Below, one piece after another: positions 1 through 10,629 of a DNA stretch of 49,005 nt. The DNA is taken from the NCBI GenBank assembly GCA_964444795.1, contig CAYUIQ010000032.1, forward strand, positions 1 through 49,005, in the 5' to 3' direction. Made by a program: the position numbers and the translations under genes. The notes under the pieces were generated by a model that saw only the letters and a program-made list of their open reading frames with translations, was not told the DNA's origin and searched no databases. Position 1 is the first letter of the stretch; each line of letters opens with the position of its first letter. The stretch is from JABMRP01 sp964444795 (GTDB lineage Bacteria; Planctomycetota; Planctomycetia; Pirellulales; Thermoguttaceae).

Positions 1-1179
1 GTCCAGGATGCGGATGCCGTGCGCTTCTTCGAATTTCGGTTTCAGGCCGCGCAGCATGGTGGTCGCCCCGGCGACGCTCGGCTCGTCGACCTTCACCGGC
101 TGGAACCGCCGTTCGAGGGCGGGGTCTTTTTCGAAATACTTCTTGTACTCGGCCCAGGTGGTGGCCGCAACGGTGCGCAATTCGCCGCGGGCCAGGGCCG
201 GCTTGAGCAGGTTGGCCGCGTCGCCCTGACCGGCCTGTCCACCGGCGCCGATCATTGTGTGGGCTTCGTCGATGAACATAATAATCGGACGGACCGATGA
301 CTTCACTTCGTCGATGACCGACTTGAGCCGGTTCTCGAACTCCCCCTTCACTCCGGCCCCGGCCTGGAGCAACCCCAAGTCGAGCGTGCGAATGGAGACG
401 TTCTCCAGCGAGGAGGGAACGTCGCCGTCGGCAATCCGCAAGGCGAATCCCTCGACGACGGCCGTTTTGCCGACGCCGGCCTCGCCGGTGAGAATCGGGT
501 TGTTCTGCCGGCGGCGGGTGAGGATGTCGATAATCTGACGGATCTCGGCGTCGCGTCCTAGCACGGGATCGATCCGGCCGGCGGCCGCGGCGGCGGTCAA
601 GTCGACGGTGAACTGATCCAGGGCGGGCGTTTTCGTCGGGCCGGTCGAGCGGGGTTCAGCGCCAGAGGACTCCGTTTCGACACTCGACATGGCACCGGAC
701 GCCTCGGAGGTGTCGGCCACGATGTCGTGAAAATCCTTGCGGAGCGCTTCCGGCGAGATCTTCTCGAATTCACCCGACATACCGCGAGCCGCGCGTGCCA
801 ACTCGTCGTCGGACACCAGCGCGCAAAGCAGGTGGCCGGAGCGCACCGCCGCGACGCCGAATTCGACCGAGGCAACCATCCAGGCCTGTTTCAGCAGGTT
901 GACCACCAGGGGCGACAAACCGGGCGGACGCGCGTTGCCCGTCTTCATGCGGTCCAGCGCGCGGGTCAAGTCGGCGGAGAGCCGGGAGGCGTCGATCTCG
1001 TAAAAACGCAGCAGCGCGGCCAGATCGGTGTCGGTCGACTCGACCAGTTTGAGCAGCCAGTGCTCGATCTCGACGTTGTAGTTGGTGCGGGCCACGCACA
1101 GCCCGACCGACCCTTCGAGGGCTTGGCGGCAGGTGGGATTGAGTTTCTGACTCAGCGTTTTCAGTGTGACGAAGTCCAT
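1..1179 (-). CDS. tssH: TssH/ClpV, type VI secretion AAA+ ATPase (N-terminal 393 residues, cut by window edge)
   Basis: ClpV disassembles contracted TssB/TssC sheaths in the cytoplasm using ATP. Visible are an N-terminal Clp repeat domain (about residues 1-150), a polar linker, then the first AAA+ module. Walker A is GEAGVGKTA at about 232-240 and Walker B is MFIDEAH at about 301-307. The start is the ATG at 1179: a GGAGG lies 7 bases upstream, and MDFVTLKTLSQKLNP fits the family N-terminus. The start overlaps the 3' end of tssG by 19 bases, so the two are probably translationally coupled. The second AAA+ module and C-terminus lie left of base 1. A general ClpB is possible from this fragment alone, but the position in a T6SS operon makes TssH very likely. 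Confidence 0.93.
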   Translation of the reverse strand, partial: MDFVTLKTLSQKLNPTCRQALEGSVGLCVARTNYNVEIEHWLLKLVESTDTDLAALLRFYEIDASRLSADLTRALDRMKTGNARPPGLSPLVVNLLKQAWMVASVEFGVAAVRSGHLLCALVSDDELARAARGMSGEFEKISPEALRKDFHDIVADTSEASGAMSSVETESSGAEPRSTGPTKTPALDQFTVDLTAAAAAGRIDPVLGRDAEIRQIIDILTRRRQNNPILTGEAGVGKTAVVEGFALRIADGDVPSSLENVSIRTLDLGLLQAGAGVKGEFENRLKSVIDEVKSSVRPIIMFIDEAHTMIGAGGQAGQGDAANLLKPALARGELRTVAATTWAEYKKYFEKDPALERRFQPVKVDEPSVAGATTMLRGLKPKFEEAHGIRILD

Positions 1180-2336
1180 GGGTAACCCTCCAGGGAAAAG
1201 ACGGCATCGGCAGCGTCGCGCACTGCCGGACCGCTGCGAATCCAGGTGTTCCATCCGAGCCGAGCGCCGTCGGTCCCCTCGCCGCCAAGTTGGCACCAGG
1301 GAACTTCGGCCGCGGCCAATACCGGTTGTACGTCGAAATCGAACTGAGGCCCCACGTAGAGCCGGACCATCTGGCACAAGGGCGCCAGCACGTCGCCGGA
1401 GGGGCTGAACCGGCAAAACTGCTTGTAATCGAGCGGTCCCACTTGCAGCCGGAATTTGCTCTCCGTATCCCACACGCGGCGGCCCACGATCACCTCGACA
1501 CCCAGCCTCGCGTTGAGCCCGCGCGGACGCCGCGCGGTGGGCAGCGACGACTGATCCTCGGCACTCAGGTAAAGCCACTGGCCATGAAACTGGTGGATAT
1601 CAAAGGGCAGCTCGAAGTAGTCGGTCAGCAGCGATTCCAGCGCCACGGCCGAACGGGGATAGTGGGCGAAATGGCCCGCATAGTACAAGAGCGCCTCGTC
1701 GTCGAATTCCATCCGCCGGCGCAGACCCCCGGTCCCCAAGCCGAGAAGACAATAGAGAACGTGCGTAAACAGGTCCTCCGCATCGCGGGAATCGCCCGCC
1801 CTGCCCGCATCACCCGTCCCGACCTCCCCGGTCACACGGCGATGCTCGTAGCCGATGGGAAAGCGATATTTGCGCCACGCGCGATAAAAAAGCGAGAGGA
1901 CTCGGTGGTTGAATAGATCGAAGAAATCGCGTAGGGAGTAGTCTTTCTCTCGGGTGCGTTCGATCGCCAACGAGGTATAGTGTTGAGGCAACACGCCCTG
2001 GGGCCCGGTTAACCCCATGAAGGCCACGGTCATTTCCGCCGGCGCCCGGTGGGACGGATCGGCCGAATCGTCCTGGGGGGGCCGGAGCGAGGAGATCGAA
2101 CCGGCCGGAAAACTGTGTGCCCCCAACGCGCGGAAGCGCACGACCTCCTGCCCCGGTGTGTGATCTCCGCCCACCGAAAACCGCTTCTCGGAGGAGTCTT
2201 CCCCGGACCGCGGCGCACGGGCGTCGGCGACCGATTGCTCCAGAAGCCGCACGGCCTGAAAGAAGTCAAACCGAAACGCTTCCTCGAACAACGAGTCGTT
2301 CAGAGAAGTACGGCGGTGCCCGCCCTTGGGGACCAT
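1161..2336 (-). CDS. tssG: TssG, T6SS baseplate protein (ImpH/VasB family)
   Basis: TssG is a cytoplasmic baseplate wedge subunit that works with TssE, TssF and TssK. The 391-residue product carries the diagnostic GLTGPQGVLPQHY at residues 108-120 and a typical N-terminus (LFEEAFRFDFFQAVRLLEQ, from about residue 16). It is somewhat longer than many TssG proteins (about 330-350 residues); the extra length is partly a polar insertion near residues 35-60. The ATG at 2336 has GGAG about 10 bases upstream and lies inside the 3' end of tssF (37-base overlap). The 3' end overlaps tssH. Identification rests on the motif plus operon order. Confidence 0.93.
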   Translation of the reverse strand: MVPKGGHRRTSLNDSLFEEAFRFDFFQAVRLLEQSVADARAPRSGEDSSEKRFSVGGDHTPGQEVVRFRALGAHSFPAGSISSLRPPQDDSADPSHRAPAEMTVAFMGLTGPQGVLPQHYTSLAIERTREKDYSLRDFFDLFNHRVLSLFYRAWRKYRFPIGYEHRRVTGEVGTGDAGRAGDSRDAEDLFTHVLYCLLGLGTGGLRRRMEFDDEALLYYAGHFAHYPRSAVALESLLTDYFELPFDIHQFHGQWLYLSAEDQSSLPTARRPRGLNARLGVEVIVGRRVWDTESKFRLQVGPLDYKQFCRFSPSGDVLAPLCQMVRLYVGPQFDFDVQPVLAAAEVPWCQLGGEGTDGARLGWNTWIRSGPAVRDAADAVFSLEGYPWTSSH

Positions 2337-4123
2337 CTTCGCAACGCTCCTTCACGTCGATTGGTGGTTGCCACGAGCCGGGTGAACGAATTGATCGTGC
2401 AATAGAGCCCGAGAAATCGTTCCAGCACGCTGGCAAAGAGGAAAAGACCGCTTCCGGCAAACCGTTCTTCGTCGAATTGGACGGTGACCTCGACACCCCG
2501 ACAAAACCCGCTGCCGCCACCGCTTCGTCCCACGACGCGGCGGCTGACGACGCTCTGGACGCCGTCGATCATCGAGCGCGTCTCGGCCGAATCGGCAAAG
2601 TCGTACAACTTCAGGATCTCCCGCAGTGCGTCGGCCCCTTCTTCGTAGTCGACCAACGACAAGTGGTTCAACGAGAGATGCGAAATCAGCTTCCACAAGG
2701 CTCCGTGTTTCAGTGCCGGTCGAAAGGCCGGCGTAGGCCGGGTGAGACACTCGATGGCTTCCAGCGGCGCTCCGCCTTCCAACCGCAGACGCGGCTGCCC
2801 CTTGCCAAACGGCAGGCGATGCGGCAAATCGGCGTCGAGGCACGTCGTCAGCACGTCGAGCGTCCAGTCGGCCGGCGCCGACGGCTGAAACCCCAGATCA
2901 ACCAGCGACAGGTACATTTCGGTCAATGGTTGCCCCGGACCGCCCACGCGACGGCGCGTCGCGTGCCAAAACTTCGACGCCTGGTCTCCTTCGACGGCGT
3001 GCTTGAACGAGTAGAACGGGCGATACTCGACCGTCTGGTTGTCGGGTGAAGTGGCCGTCACGCGGTCGATGGAATGGATCTCGCTGGCACCGGGACGGCG
3101 CGCGTCGGGGACCACGCGATACTCCGTCTGGGCGTGCGTTAACGTGATCGGTTCGGCTCGCCGCCGGTACAGATTGACCACCGGAGTGCAGCCGAGTTGG
3201 AATACGTCGGACGTGACGTTCTGCTCCAAGTCGGTCGACGACTCGCTCAAGTAGATAAACACGGCCAGCTTGTTTCCCTCGTCGGGCAATACGCGCGGGC
3301 TCAAGTCGGTTAGGTCGAAGAACAAAAACTTCTCGCAAAACGTGAAAAACTCCGAGAGCAACCGGTAGCCCAGAAACGATCTGGGTGGATAAGGTAAGAG
3401 CCCCTCGTCGGCGTCGAAGCCGACCGGCCGGATGCACTCGGGCTCCAGGATCACCGGTTCGGTGTCGCGCGGCGACCGTGCCAGGGCCACGCCCAACGTG
3501 TTGTTGAAGAGGAGTTCGTACAGCGCGAATACGTGTTGCGCCTGCCCTTTCAGGAAGAACCGCAGGGAGTCGGTCTGCAGCTTGGCAAAGGTCATCTCCC
3601 CGGAGAAGCACTCCAAATCGAGTCGCAAGACGGCCGCCGCATCGGCGGAGAAGGGAGTCGCCGGGGCCGCAAACGGACGCCCGGTCAAATCGGCCGATTT
3701 CAACTCGATCGGCCAGAGCGTTACCGGATAAGACGTGCGAAACCGGCACGGCTTGCCGTCGATCGGATCGGTTTCCATCGGCGAATCGACGGGGATCGTG
3801 TAGCCGGTTGTCAGGTCGCCTTCGCCGCGGTCCAGTACGAATCGCACCACCGACATCGCCGGGACGGGCGCTTGATAATGGGGATAGAGCACGCCCAGCA
3901 GGGCGTCGGTCAACTCGGGAAAATCGTCCTCCAGCTTATGCCGAGTTCGCGCGTTAAGGTAAGCGAACGCTTCGATAATCCGCTCGACGTGGGGATCCTC
4001 GGCCGTATCCGGCCCCAAACGCAGCCGGCCGGCGATTTTCGGGTGGGCCTCGGCAAACTCCGCCCCAAGGCGGCGGATGAACGCCAGCTCGCGATTGTAA
4101 TACGGCAGCAACTCCTCGCTCAT
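2300..4123 (-). CDS. tssF: TssF, T6SS baseplate protein (ImpG/VasA family)
   Basis: The 607-residue product has the usual TssF length and the classic start MSEELLPYYNRELAFIRR, followed by EFAEAHPKIAGRL and the ERIIEAFAYLNARTRHKLED stretch. TssF forms the core of the baseplate wedge with TssG and TssE. The frame stays open upstream, but the ATG at 4123 is chosen because it gives the family N-terminus and overlaps the tssE stop as ATGA, a standard coupling arrangement. The 3' end runs 37 bases into tssG. Confidence 0.95.
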   Translation of the reverse strand: MSEELLPYYNRELAFIRRLGAEFAEAHPKIAGRLRLGPDTAEDPHVERIIEAFAYLNARTRHKLEDDFPELTDALLGVLYPHYQAPVPAMSVVRFVLDRGEGDLTTGYTIPVDSPMETDPIDGKPCRFRTSYPVTLWPIELKSADLTGRPFAAPATPFSADAAAVLRLDLECFSGEMTFAKLQTDSLRFFLKGQAQHVFALYELLFNNTLGVALARSPRDTEPVILEPECIRPVGFDADEGLLPYPPRSFLGYRLLSEFFTFCEKFLFFDLTDLSPRVLPDEGNKLAVFIYLSESSTDLEQNVTSDVFQLGCTPVVNLYRRRAEPITLTHAQTEYRVVPDARRPGASEIHSIDRVTATSPDNQTVEYRPFYSFKHAVEGDQASKFWHATRRRVGGPGQPLTEMYLSLVDLGFQPSAPADWTLDVLTTCLDADLPHRLPFGKGQPRLRLEGGAPLEAIECLTRPTPAFRPALKHGALWKLISHLSLNHLSLVDYEEGADALREILKLYDFADSAETRSMIDGVQSVVSRRVVGRSGGGSGFCRGVEVTVQFDEERFAGSGLFLFASVLERFLGLYCTINSFTRLVATTNRREGALRRWSPRAGTAVLL

Positions 4124-4614
4124 CGACCCACTCCCTTCACCTCGACGTTGCCGGTGGCCGGTTCCAGCGCCGAATCGAACACGACCGGTTCGGGCGCCGG
4201 TTCGGCGTGCATCAGGGCGTCGATGCGAAACCGCATCGTGCGATCCGCCGGATCGGCATTTTCCAGCAATTCCACCTTCACCGATTTGAAACGGGGCTCG
4301 AACCGCCCGATCACGCGCTCCAGTACGTGGCGAAACCAATCGCGCTGCCGGGCGGACCCCAAGTCGGTCCCCATGATGTCCGGCACCCCGTAGTTGACCA
4401 GCGACAACTCCAGTTCCTCAAGGTCCGCGGGCAAGGCGGTCAGGCAGCAGCGCGTGTTGAGCAGGTTTTCCAGATCGCGTCGCACACTCTGCTTCAATTC
4501 GCGCAACACCTGGTTTCGCGTTCTGGGCAGTTCCTTGGTGGCGCCCGGGTCCTCGTCCAATAGCCGGTCGAGCACCGAAGGAATCAGCGGTTGGTCCGTG
4601 GGAACTCTCGTCAT
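4120..4614 (-). CDS. tssE: TssE, gp25-like T6SS baseplate protein
   Basis: The 164-residue product belongs to the gp25-like/lysozyme-related baseplate family (ImpF). Features include the N-terminal PSVLDRLLDEDP, a central SLVNYGVPDIMGTD segment typical of TssE, and a C-terminal half resembling gp25 (FEPRFKSVKVELLENAD). TssE helps start sheath polymerisation at the baseplate. It overlaps tssF by four bases (ATGA) and starts 36 bases after tagJ ends. The ATG at 4614 has only a weak ribosome-binding site (GGAC). Confidence 0.92.
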   Translation of the reverse strand: MTRVPTDQPLIPSVLDRLLDEDPGATKELPRTRNQVLRELKQSVRRDLENLLNTRCCLTALPADLEELELSLVNYGVPDIMGTDLGSARQRDWFRHVLERVIGRFEPRFKSVKVELLENADPADRTMRFRIDALMHAEPAPEPVVFDSALEPATGNVEVKGVGR

Positions 4615-4650
4615 GGGGTCGTCCGTGTTCGTGCTCTTGTGGTAGCCATG

Positions 4651-5439
4651 TCAGGCGAAAACAATCTCTCCGAGTTCGAGGATCGGTTGGTCTTGTTCTC
4701 CGATTAGGAACGTTCGCTGTCCGAACCCGCGGACGGGCCGTTCGTCGCCGCCTCGCCAGTCGGTGAAGCGACCGAGGCAGACTCGCTGGTCGGCGTCTTC
4801 GTGCGATCCGTGGTAGAGTGTCGGAAAACAGACCTCGCCGTCGGGTCCGTCTCGCACCGCCAGCAGGGCACGTCGCCAGAGCAGGTCGCGCGGCCGTTGG
4901 GGCTCGTGGAACTCGATCCGCTCGACCGTCTCCATCGGCACCCAGTAGTACTTGCCGTTGCTGGTCAATACCTCGAAGACCGAGCCGGTCAAGTCGTCCA
5001 GATCGCGAAACCCGTCGAAGGGTTCGCCCGCGGAGGTCCCGCCGAGCGCCGGGCGCTTCTCATCCGCTTGTCCCAACAGATCGACGGCCTCTTGCTCCTT
5101 GCCTTCGCGAATGCGAATGGACGCTTCCAAGGCGAGCTTGACGTGCTCGGGCGGATCGTGGAGAAACTCGGGCAGTCGGCCATCGTTGAAGAACTCGCGC
5201 CGCGTCAGTTCAGCCCGCAGCAGTTGCCGGAATTCGGCAACTCCCACCATCACCTCGGGATCCTGAGTGCCCATGGCATCGAGCTGCTTGTCGGCTCGTT
5301 CGAGATCGCCGGCGAAGCAGAGCAATTCGCAGAGGAACCCGCGCCGGGAGGCGTCGGTCGGATGGGCCTTGACCTCCGCGCCGGCCGCGGCCACGGCATC
5401 GGCGAGTTGTCCCGCTTCGTAACACTCTTTCGCGTTCAT
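4651..5439 (-). CDS. tagJ: TagJ/ImpE, T6SS accessory protein
   Basis: The 262-residue protein matches the ImpE/SciE/TagJ family in length and layout. An alpha-helical, TPR-like first half (Ala-rich repeats such as GQLADAVAAAGAEV and GDLERADKQL) is followed by a beta-rich half with NGKYYWVPMETVERIEF and RPRDLLWRRALL, both characteristic of the family. TagJ binds the sheath protein TssB and is found in T6SS types that use it with ClpV. The ATG at 5439 was chosen over the longer frame because GGAG lies nine bases upstream and the extra N-terminal residues look non-coding. The gene sits between the second tssC and tssE, as impE does in rhizobia. Confidence 0.9.
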   Translation of the reverse strand: MNAKECYEAGQLADAVAAAGAEVKAHPTDASRRGFLCELLCFAGDLERADKQLDAMGTQDPEVMVGVAEFRQLLRAELTRREFFNDGRLPEFLHDPPEHVKLALEASIRIREGKEQEAVDLLGQADEKRPALGGTSAGEPFDGFRDLDDLTGSVFEVLTSNGKYYWVPMETVERIEFHEPQRPRDLLWRRALLAVRDGPDGEVCFPTLYHGSHEDADQRVCLGRFTDWRGGDERPVRGFGQRTFLIGEQDQPILELGEIVFA

Positions 5440-5528
5440 GCCTTCGATCTCCTTCTTGAGCCACGGAATCGCAAGGGGCAAATGATGCTGACGGCCAATG
5501 TCCAATCCCTAATCCCTAGTTCCCTGCC

Positions 5529-7124
5529 TCACACCGATCGCCCCGGGGTCAACTCGGTTGTAATTCTCACGGCGGAGGTGAGTTCGTCGAGTTCAAAATG
5601 GGGCCATAGATGGGCGACACACATATAGCTGCCCGGTTTTCCCGGCTGGCTGCGCACCCGGACGTTTGCCTGTCGCAGGGGATATTCGGCCTTGACGTCC
5701 GCCGCCGCTTCGCCGTCGGAGGTAACGTACTGCTGAAGCCATCCGTGCAGGTAGGTCTCGCAATCGTCGGCCTCGGTGAAGGCCCCGATTTTGTCGCGGG
5801 CGGCAACCTTCAAGTAGTGGGCGAATCGCGACACGCACAGCATGTATTGCAGCATCGCCGAGATTCGAGCGTTCATGGTGGCCGCCGGATCGTCGTACTC
5901 CTTGGATTTCTGTACCGATTGGCTGGTGTAAAAGGCCGACAGCTCGGTGTCCCGGCAGTCGCAGAGCGGGATAAATCCCAGTTTACTCAGCTCCTGTTCC
6001 TGGTAGTCGGTGATCGAGACGTCGGTGGACATCTTGGGGGCGACGCCGGCGGCATCCGTGGAGAAGCAATGGACGGGAAGAGCCCTCGCAATGCCCCCCT
6101 CTTCGCCGCCGCGCCGGGCACCTCGGATATTGGCCAGCCATCCCGTTTCGGAAAAGGCGCGGATCAGTACACCCCCGAACGCATAGGCCGCGTTACCCCA
6201 GAGGTATCCATGGCCGTCCGGCGTGTCCGTGTCTTCCCGAAAACGGAAACCGTCGGCGCGGGAACCGTCGTCGGTGTAAGGCAGCCGCATCAATACCCGG
6301 GGCAGGGTCAGGCCGACGAACCGCGAGTCCTCGGTCTGACGAAACGTGTTCCACTTCAGATATTCCAACTGATCGAAGGTCCGCGTCAGATCGAGCGGTT
6401 GCTCCAGACCGCCAAACCTATCCAGTCCGAACATCTCGGGATCAACGCCGGCGACGAACGGCGCGAAAGCGGCCGCGGCAACGTGCGAGACGGCCCCCAG
6501 CACGCCCACGTCGTCGGTCGGATGACCGGCGCTGGGGCGCGAGTGGATCTGGTAATCGCCGATCAATACGCCATAGGGCTCGCCGCCGGGTGTGTCGAAC
6601 TCCTCACTGTAGACCTTGCGAAACAGTTGGCTCTGGTCAAATTCAATCGCCCGCTCGGCGTCGCGAGCCAATTCCTTCCAGGAAACGCCCAGGACGCGTA
6701 TCTTGACGTTTTCCGCCCCGTCGGCCTGTTCGGCCAGATAGTGCAAGCCGCGCCACGAGGCTTCCAACCGCTGGAAGCGCGGGTGGTGGAGCACGGCGTT
6801 GACCTGCCGATCGAGCAACCGATCGAGCAGGGCCACGTCGCGATTGAGCCATCGGGCGACGGTCTGCCGGTCGAGCGGGGTGCCTTGCGGAGCGGTCCAC
6901 TGGAGCCACTGGCGCAGGGCACCCGCGGGCGAGGACTCTTCCAGAAAGCGATCCAGAGGCGATCGCCCCCCGGCCTCGGCAGTCGCTTCCAGCACCGCAT
7001 CGATCAATCCGCTCGTTGGGCCGCTCGTTGAGACCGCATCGATGGACGCCGAACGGGCCGGCGAATCGGCCGATCGACTCGCCGCCGGGAAAGCCTGACC
7101 GCTCTGGCCGGATTCTGCGTTCAT
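5529..7124 (-). CDS. Second TssC-type sheath protein (ImpD-like paralogue)
   Basis: This 531-residue protein is a paralogue of the neighbouring TssC. It shares LEASWRGLHYLAEQ, AIEFDQSQLFRKVYSEEFDTPGGEPYG, the PRVLMRLPY segment and the C-terminal VRVRSQPGKPGSYMCVAHL region. It carries about 110 extra N-terminal residues, Ser/Ala/Pro-rich at first, before the conserved core. In Agrobacterium the equivalent pair, TssC40 and TssC41, together form the sheath with TssB, so a mixed or specialised sheath is the likely role here. It starts 13 bases after tssC ends and lies upstream of tagJ, the position of impD in the rhizobial locus. Confidence 0.9.
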   Translation of the reverse strand: MNAESGQSGQAFPAASRSADSPARSASIDAVSTSGPTSGLIDAVLEATAEAGGRSPLDRFLEESSPAGALRQWLQWTAPQGTPLDRQTVARWLNRDVALLDRLLDRQVNAVLHHPRFQRLEASWRGLHYLAEQADGAENVKIRVLGVSWKELARDAERAIEFDQSQLFRKVYSEEFDTPGGEPYGVLIGDYQIHSRPSAGHPTDDVGVLGAVSHVAAAAFAPFVAGVDPEMFGLDRFGGLEQPLDLTRTFDQLEYLKWNTFRQTEDSRFVGLTLPRVLMRLPYTDDGSRADGFRFREDTDTPDGHGYLWGNAAYAFGGVLIRAFSETGWLANIRGARRGGEEGGIARALPVHCFSTDAAGVAPKMSTDVSITDYQEQELSKLGFIPLCDCRDTELSAFYTSQSVQKSKEYDDPAATMNARISAMLQYMLCVSRFAHYLKVAARDKIGAFTEADDCETYLHGWLQQYVTSDGEAAADVKAEYPLRQANVRVRSQPGKPGSYMCVAHLWPHFELDELTSAVRITTELTPGRSV

Positions 7125-7137
7125 AAGTCCGTCTTAC

Positions 7138-8627
<1,490 letters not shown>

Positions 8628-8631
<4 letters not shown>

Positions 8632-9236
8632 TGATCGTCCTCCTCTTCGGGGCCGTCCGACGGTTCGGGCTCGCTGGGCGGTTCAGGTTCGGGTTCCGGT
8701 TCCGGCGCGGGCGCCGGTTCGGACGTGGCGCCTGTCGCGCCGCCCACGCCCAAATCGGAAGAGAGCTCCTTCAGCCGGTCGGCGTTCTCCAGCACCTCTT
8801 CCAGTACGGTCTCTAGCTCCTCGGACCGATCGATTTTGGTGAGCAGGTCGCGAAGTTTGTCGCGCGTTTCCAGCAGCTTCCGCAACGGCGCGACCTGCTT
8901 GCCGACCGCGGCCGGCTCGAAATCGTCTATCGAGTTGAACTTCAACTGCACGGCCATCTCGCTGCCGTCCCCGGCCAGCGTGTTTTCCACGCGCAAATTC
9001 AAGCCGGGGGTCATGCGACGCATCACGTCGTTGAAATTGTCGCGGTCGATCTGCACGAACTTGCGATCTTTGAACGATCGCAACGGCTCGGTCGGATTGC
9101 CCGAGAAATCGCCCAATACACCCATCACGAAGGGCAATTCCTTCTGCACCACGGCACCTTCCGTTTCCACATCGTAGGTGATGTGGACTCGGGGCTTGCG
9201 AACCCGTTTCAATTTGTCGTGTATGCTTCCCGCCAT
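8628..9236 (-). CDS. tssB: TssB, T6SS contractile sheath small subunit
   Basis: The 202-residue product has the TssB/VipA core: KRVRKPRVHITYDVETEGA near the N-terminus, PFVMGVLGDFSGNP, KFVQIDRDNFNDVM, and FNSIDDFEPAAVGKQV. Beyond the core is a coiled-coil-like segment (about 130-160) and an acidic, Pro/Glu-rich tail of about 30 residues built from EPEP-type repeats, which most TssB proteins lack. The 4-base overlap with tssC supports coupled synthesis. The ATG at 9236 has a purine-rich GGAGG upstream. Confidence 0.95.
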
Positions 9237-9377
9237 GAATCGTTACCTCCGAAAAGTTGCTGGTTGTCGATAGGGCCCTCTTGCGAAACTATCGCGAATA
9301 TCGGAAGCCGCGCGGGCTGATGTCCCGTCGGGCGGAGCGTCACGCCCCGTGTGGGGATTGCATTGCCGCACGGCGTT

Positions 9378-10493
9378 TTACGAATCTTCTCCCGGTGGTT
9401 GGATCCCCACGAGTTTGAACAATTGCAATCGGGCCGATTCCTCGGGAATCAGTTCCGACCACAGGTCGGGAAGCGGCATCCGGCCCCAGCGAACTGCCTG
9501 CTCCAGCGCGTACGATATGGGCGAGTGTGGCTCGGTCCGTTTGAAAAACTCGGCCACCTGCAACAGCGCGAGAAAAGCGTCCTCGCGGCTTTGAACCCGA
9601 CCGCCGGACGCGCCGTTGCCTTGGGAATTTCCCTGCCCGTCCACTGCCTCTTCCGCTTCCGGGTCGACCAGCAGGTGCCCGGCGATCTGCTGCACGGTAT
9701 CCTGGCACGAGTGCAGGGCGTTGCGGAGATTGGAGGAAGGAGGAGCCACCGAGTACCCGCCGGAATCACTCGGGCAAACTGCCTCCAATGCCGCGCCCAT
9801 CTTGTCGAATTCATCGCAGCACTGTTGCAGGTCTTCGGCCAGCGCGCGGAAGAATTCCGGTGCCGTCTCGGACACCGCTCGGTCGAACATCTGCATGCTC
9901 GCCGCTCCCTGATCGATCCGCTGCGCCCGTCGGTCGGGATCCTCCGTCCGCTCCAAATCGAGCGCCTGCTGGTAGTCCGCCGCGTTGAGCGCTCGAAACG
10001 TTCCTTCGTCGGTCAGCGGGACGTTCGAGATTGGATTGATCAACACGCCTTCCGAATCGACCCCATTGAGACCGGCCAACGGGGCCACGCGCGTGACCAT
10101 GCCGTCCTCGTCCGGCAAGGGGTAGAGATGGTCCCAGAAGCGTTCGACCAACTCGCGCGCCAGGCGAAACCCGTCGCGCAGACCGGCGAATCCGTGGCGA
10201 CGCAAGAGGCCCTCGGTCAGCCACGCGGCGATCTCCAAATCCTTGGATTGCTCGGCCAGGATCTTCGGGCCCAATTCCAAAATCGGCCGCCAGTTTGGGG
10301 GCTCGGCGTAGGCGTCCTCGTCGTCGTCCCAAACGACGTTGCGCTCGGCGGCTCGAGCGGCGGCCCGGGAATCCTTCATCGCGTGATATTCGGAGGTGGG
10401 AGAGAAATCCTCCCGCAGCGCGACCCCCGCGGGATTGTCGCCCGGTATCGGACCAAGCAACCGATCGAAGTCGACGACTTCCGGCGAACCCAT
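9378..10493 (-). CDS. tssA: TssA-type T6SS protein (ImpA N-terminal domain)
   Basis: The 371-residue product has the ImpA-N domain: DRLLGPIPGDNPAGVALRED at the start, then DLEIAAWLTEGLLRRHGFAG and FWDHLYPLPDEDG. A Gly/Asn-rich linker near residues 285-300 leads to a short C-terminal block with EPHSPISYALEQAVRWGRMP and DLWSELIPEE. TssA organises sheath and tube assembly from the baseplate. The ATG at 10493 is preferred over an in-frame GTG 12 bases upstream because that GTG overlaps the GGAGG ribosome-binding site, which sits five bases before the ATG. It is the first T6SS gene in the operon; 141 bases separate it from tssB and 136 from the sigma factor. Confidence 0.9.
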   Translation of the reverse strand: MGSPEVVDFDRLLGPIPGDNPAGVALREDFSPTSEYHAMKDSRAAARAAERNVVWDDDEDAYAEPPNWRPILELGPKILAEQSKDLEIAAWLTEGLLRRHGFAGLRDGFRLARELVERFWDHLYPLPDEDGMVTRVAPLAGLNGVDSEGVLINPISNVPLTDEGTFRALNAADYQQALDLERTEDPDRRAQRIDQGAASMQMFDRAVSETAPEFFRALAEDLQQCCDEFDKMGAALEAVCPSDSGGYSVAPPSSNLRNALHSCQDTVQQIAGHLLVDPEAEEAVDGQGNSQGNGASGGRVQSREDAFLALLQVAEFFKRTEPHSPISYALEQAVRWGRMPLPDLWSELIPEESARLQLFKLVGIQPPGEDS

Positions 10494-10629
10494 CGTTTCC
10501 TCCACGCAGTGCGCTACAAAAAAATGCGGATTCTGCTGATTCGGTTAGAATATCCCCTCGGATGCCGTCCGGCAATCCCCCCCCGTCAGTAAGAGGCCCC
10601 GGGCGGGCAACTTCTTCCAACGATAGACG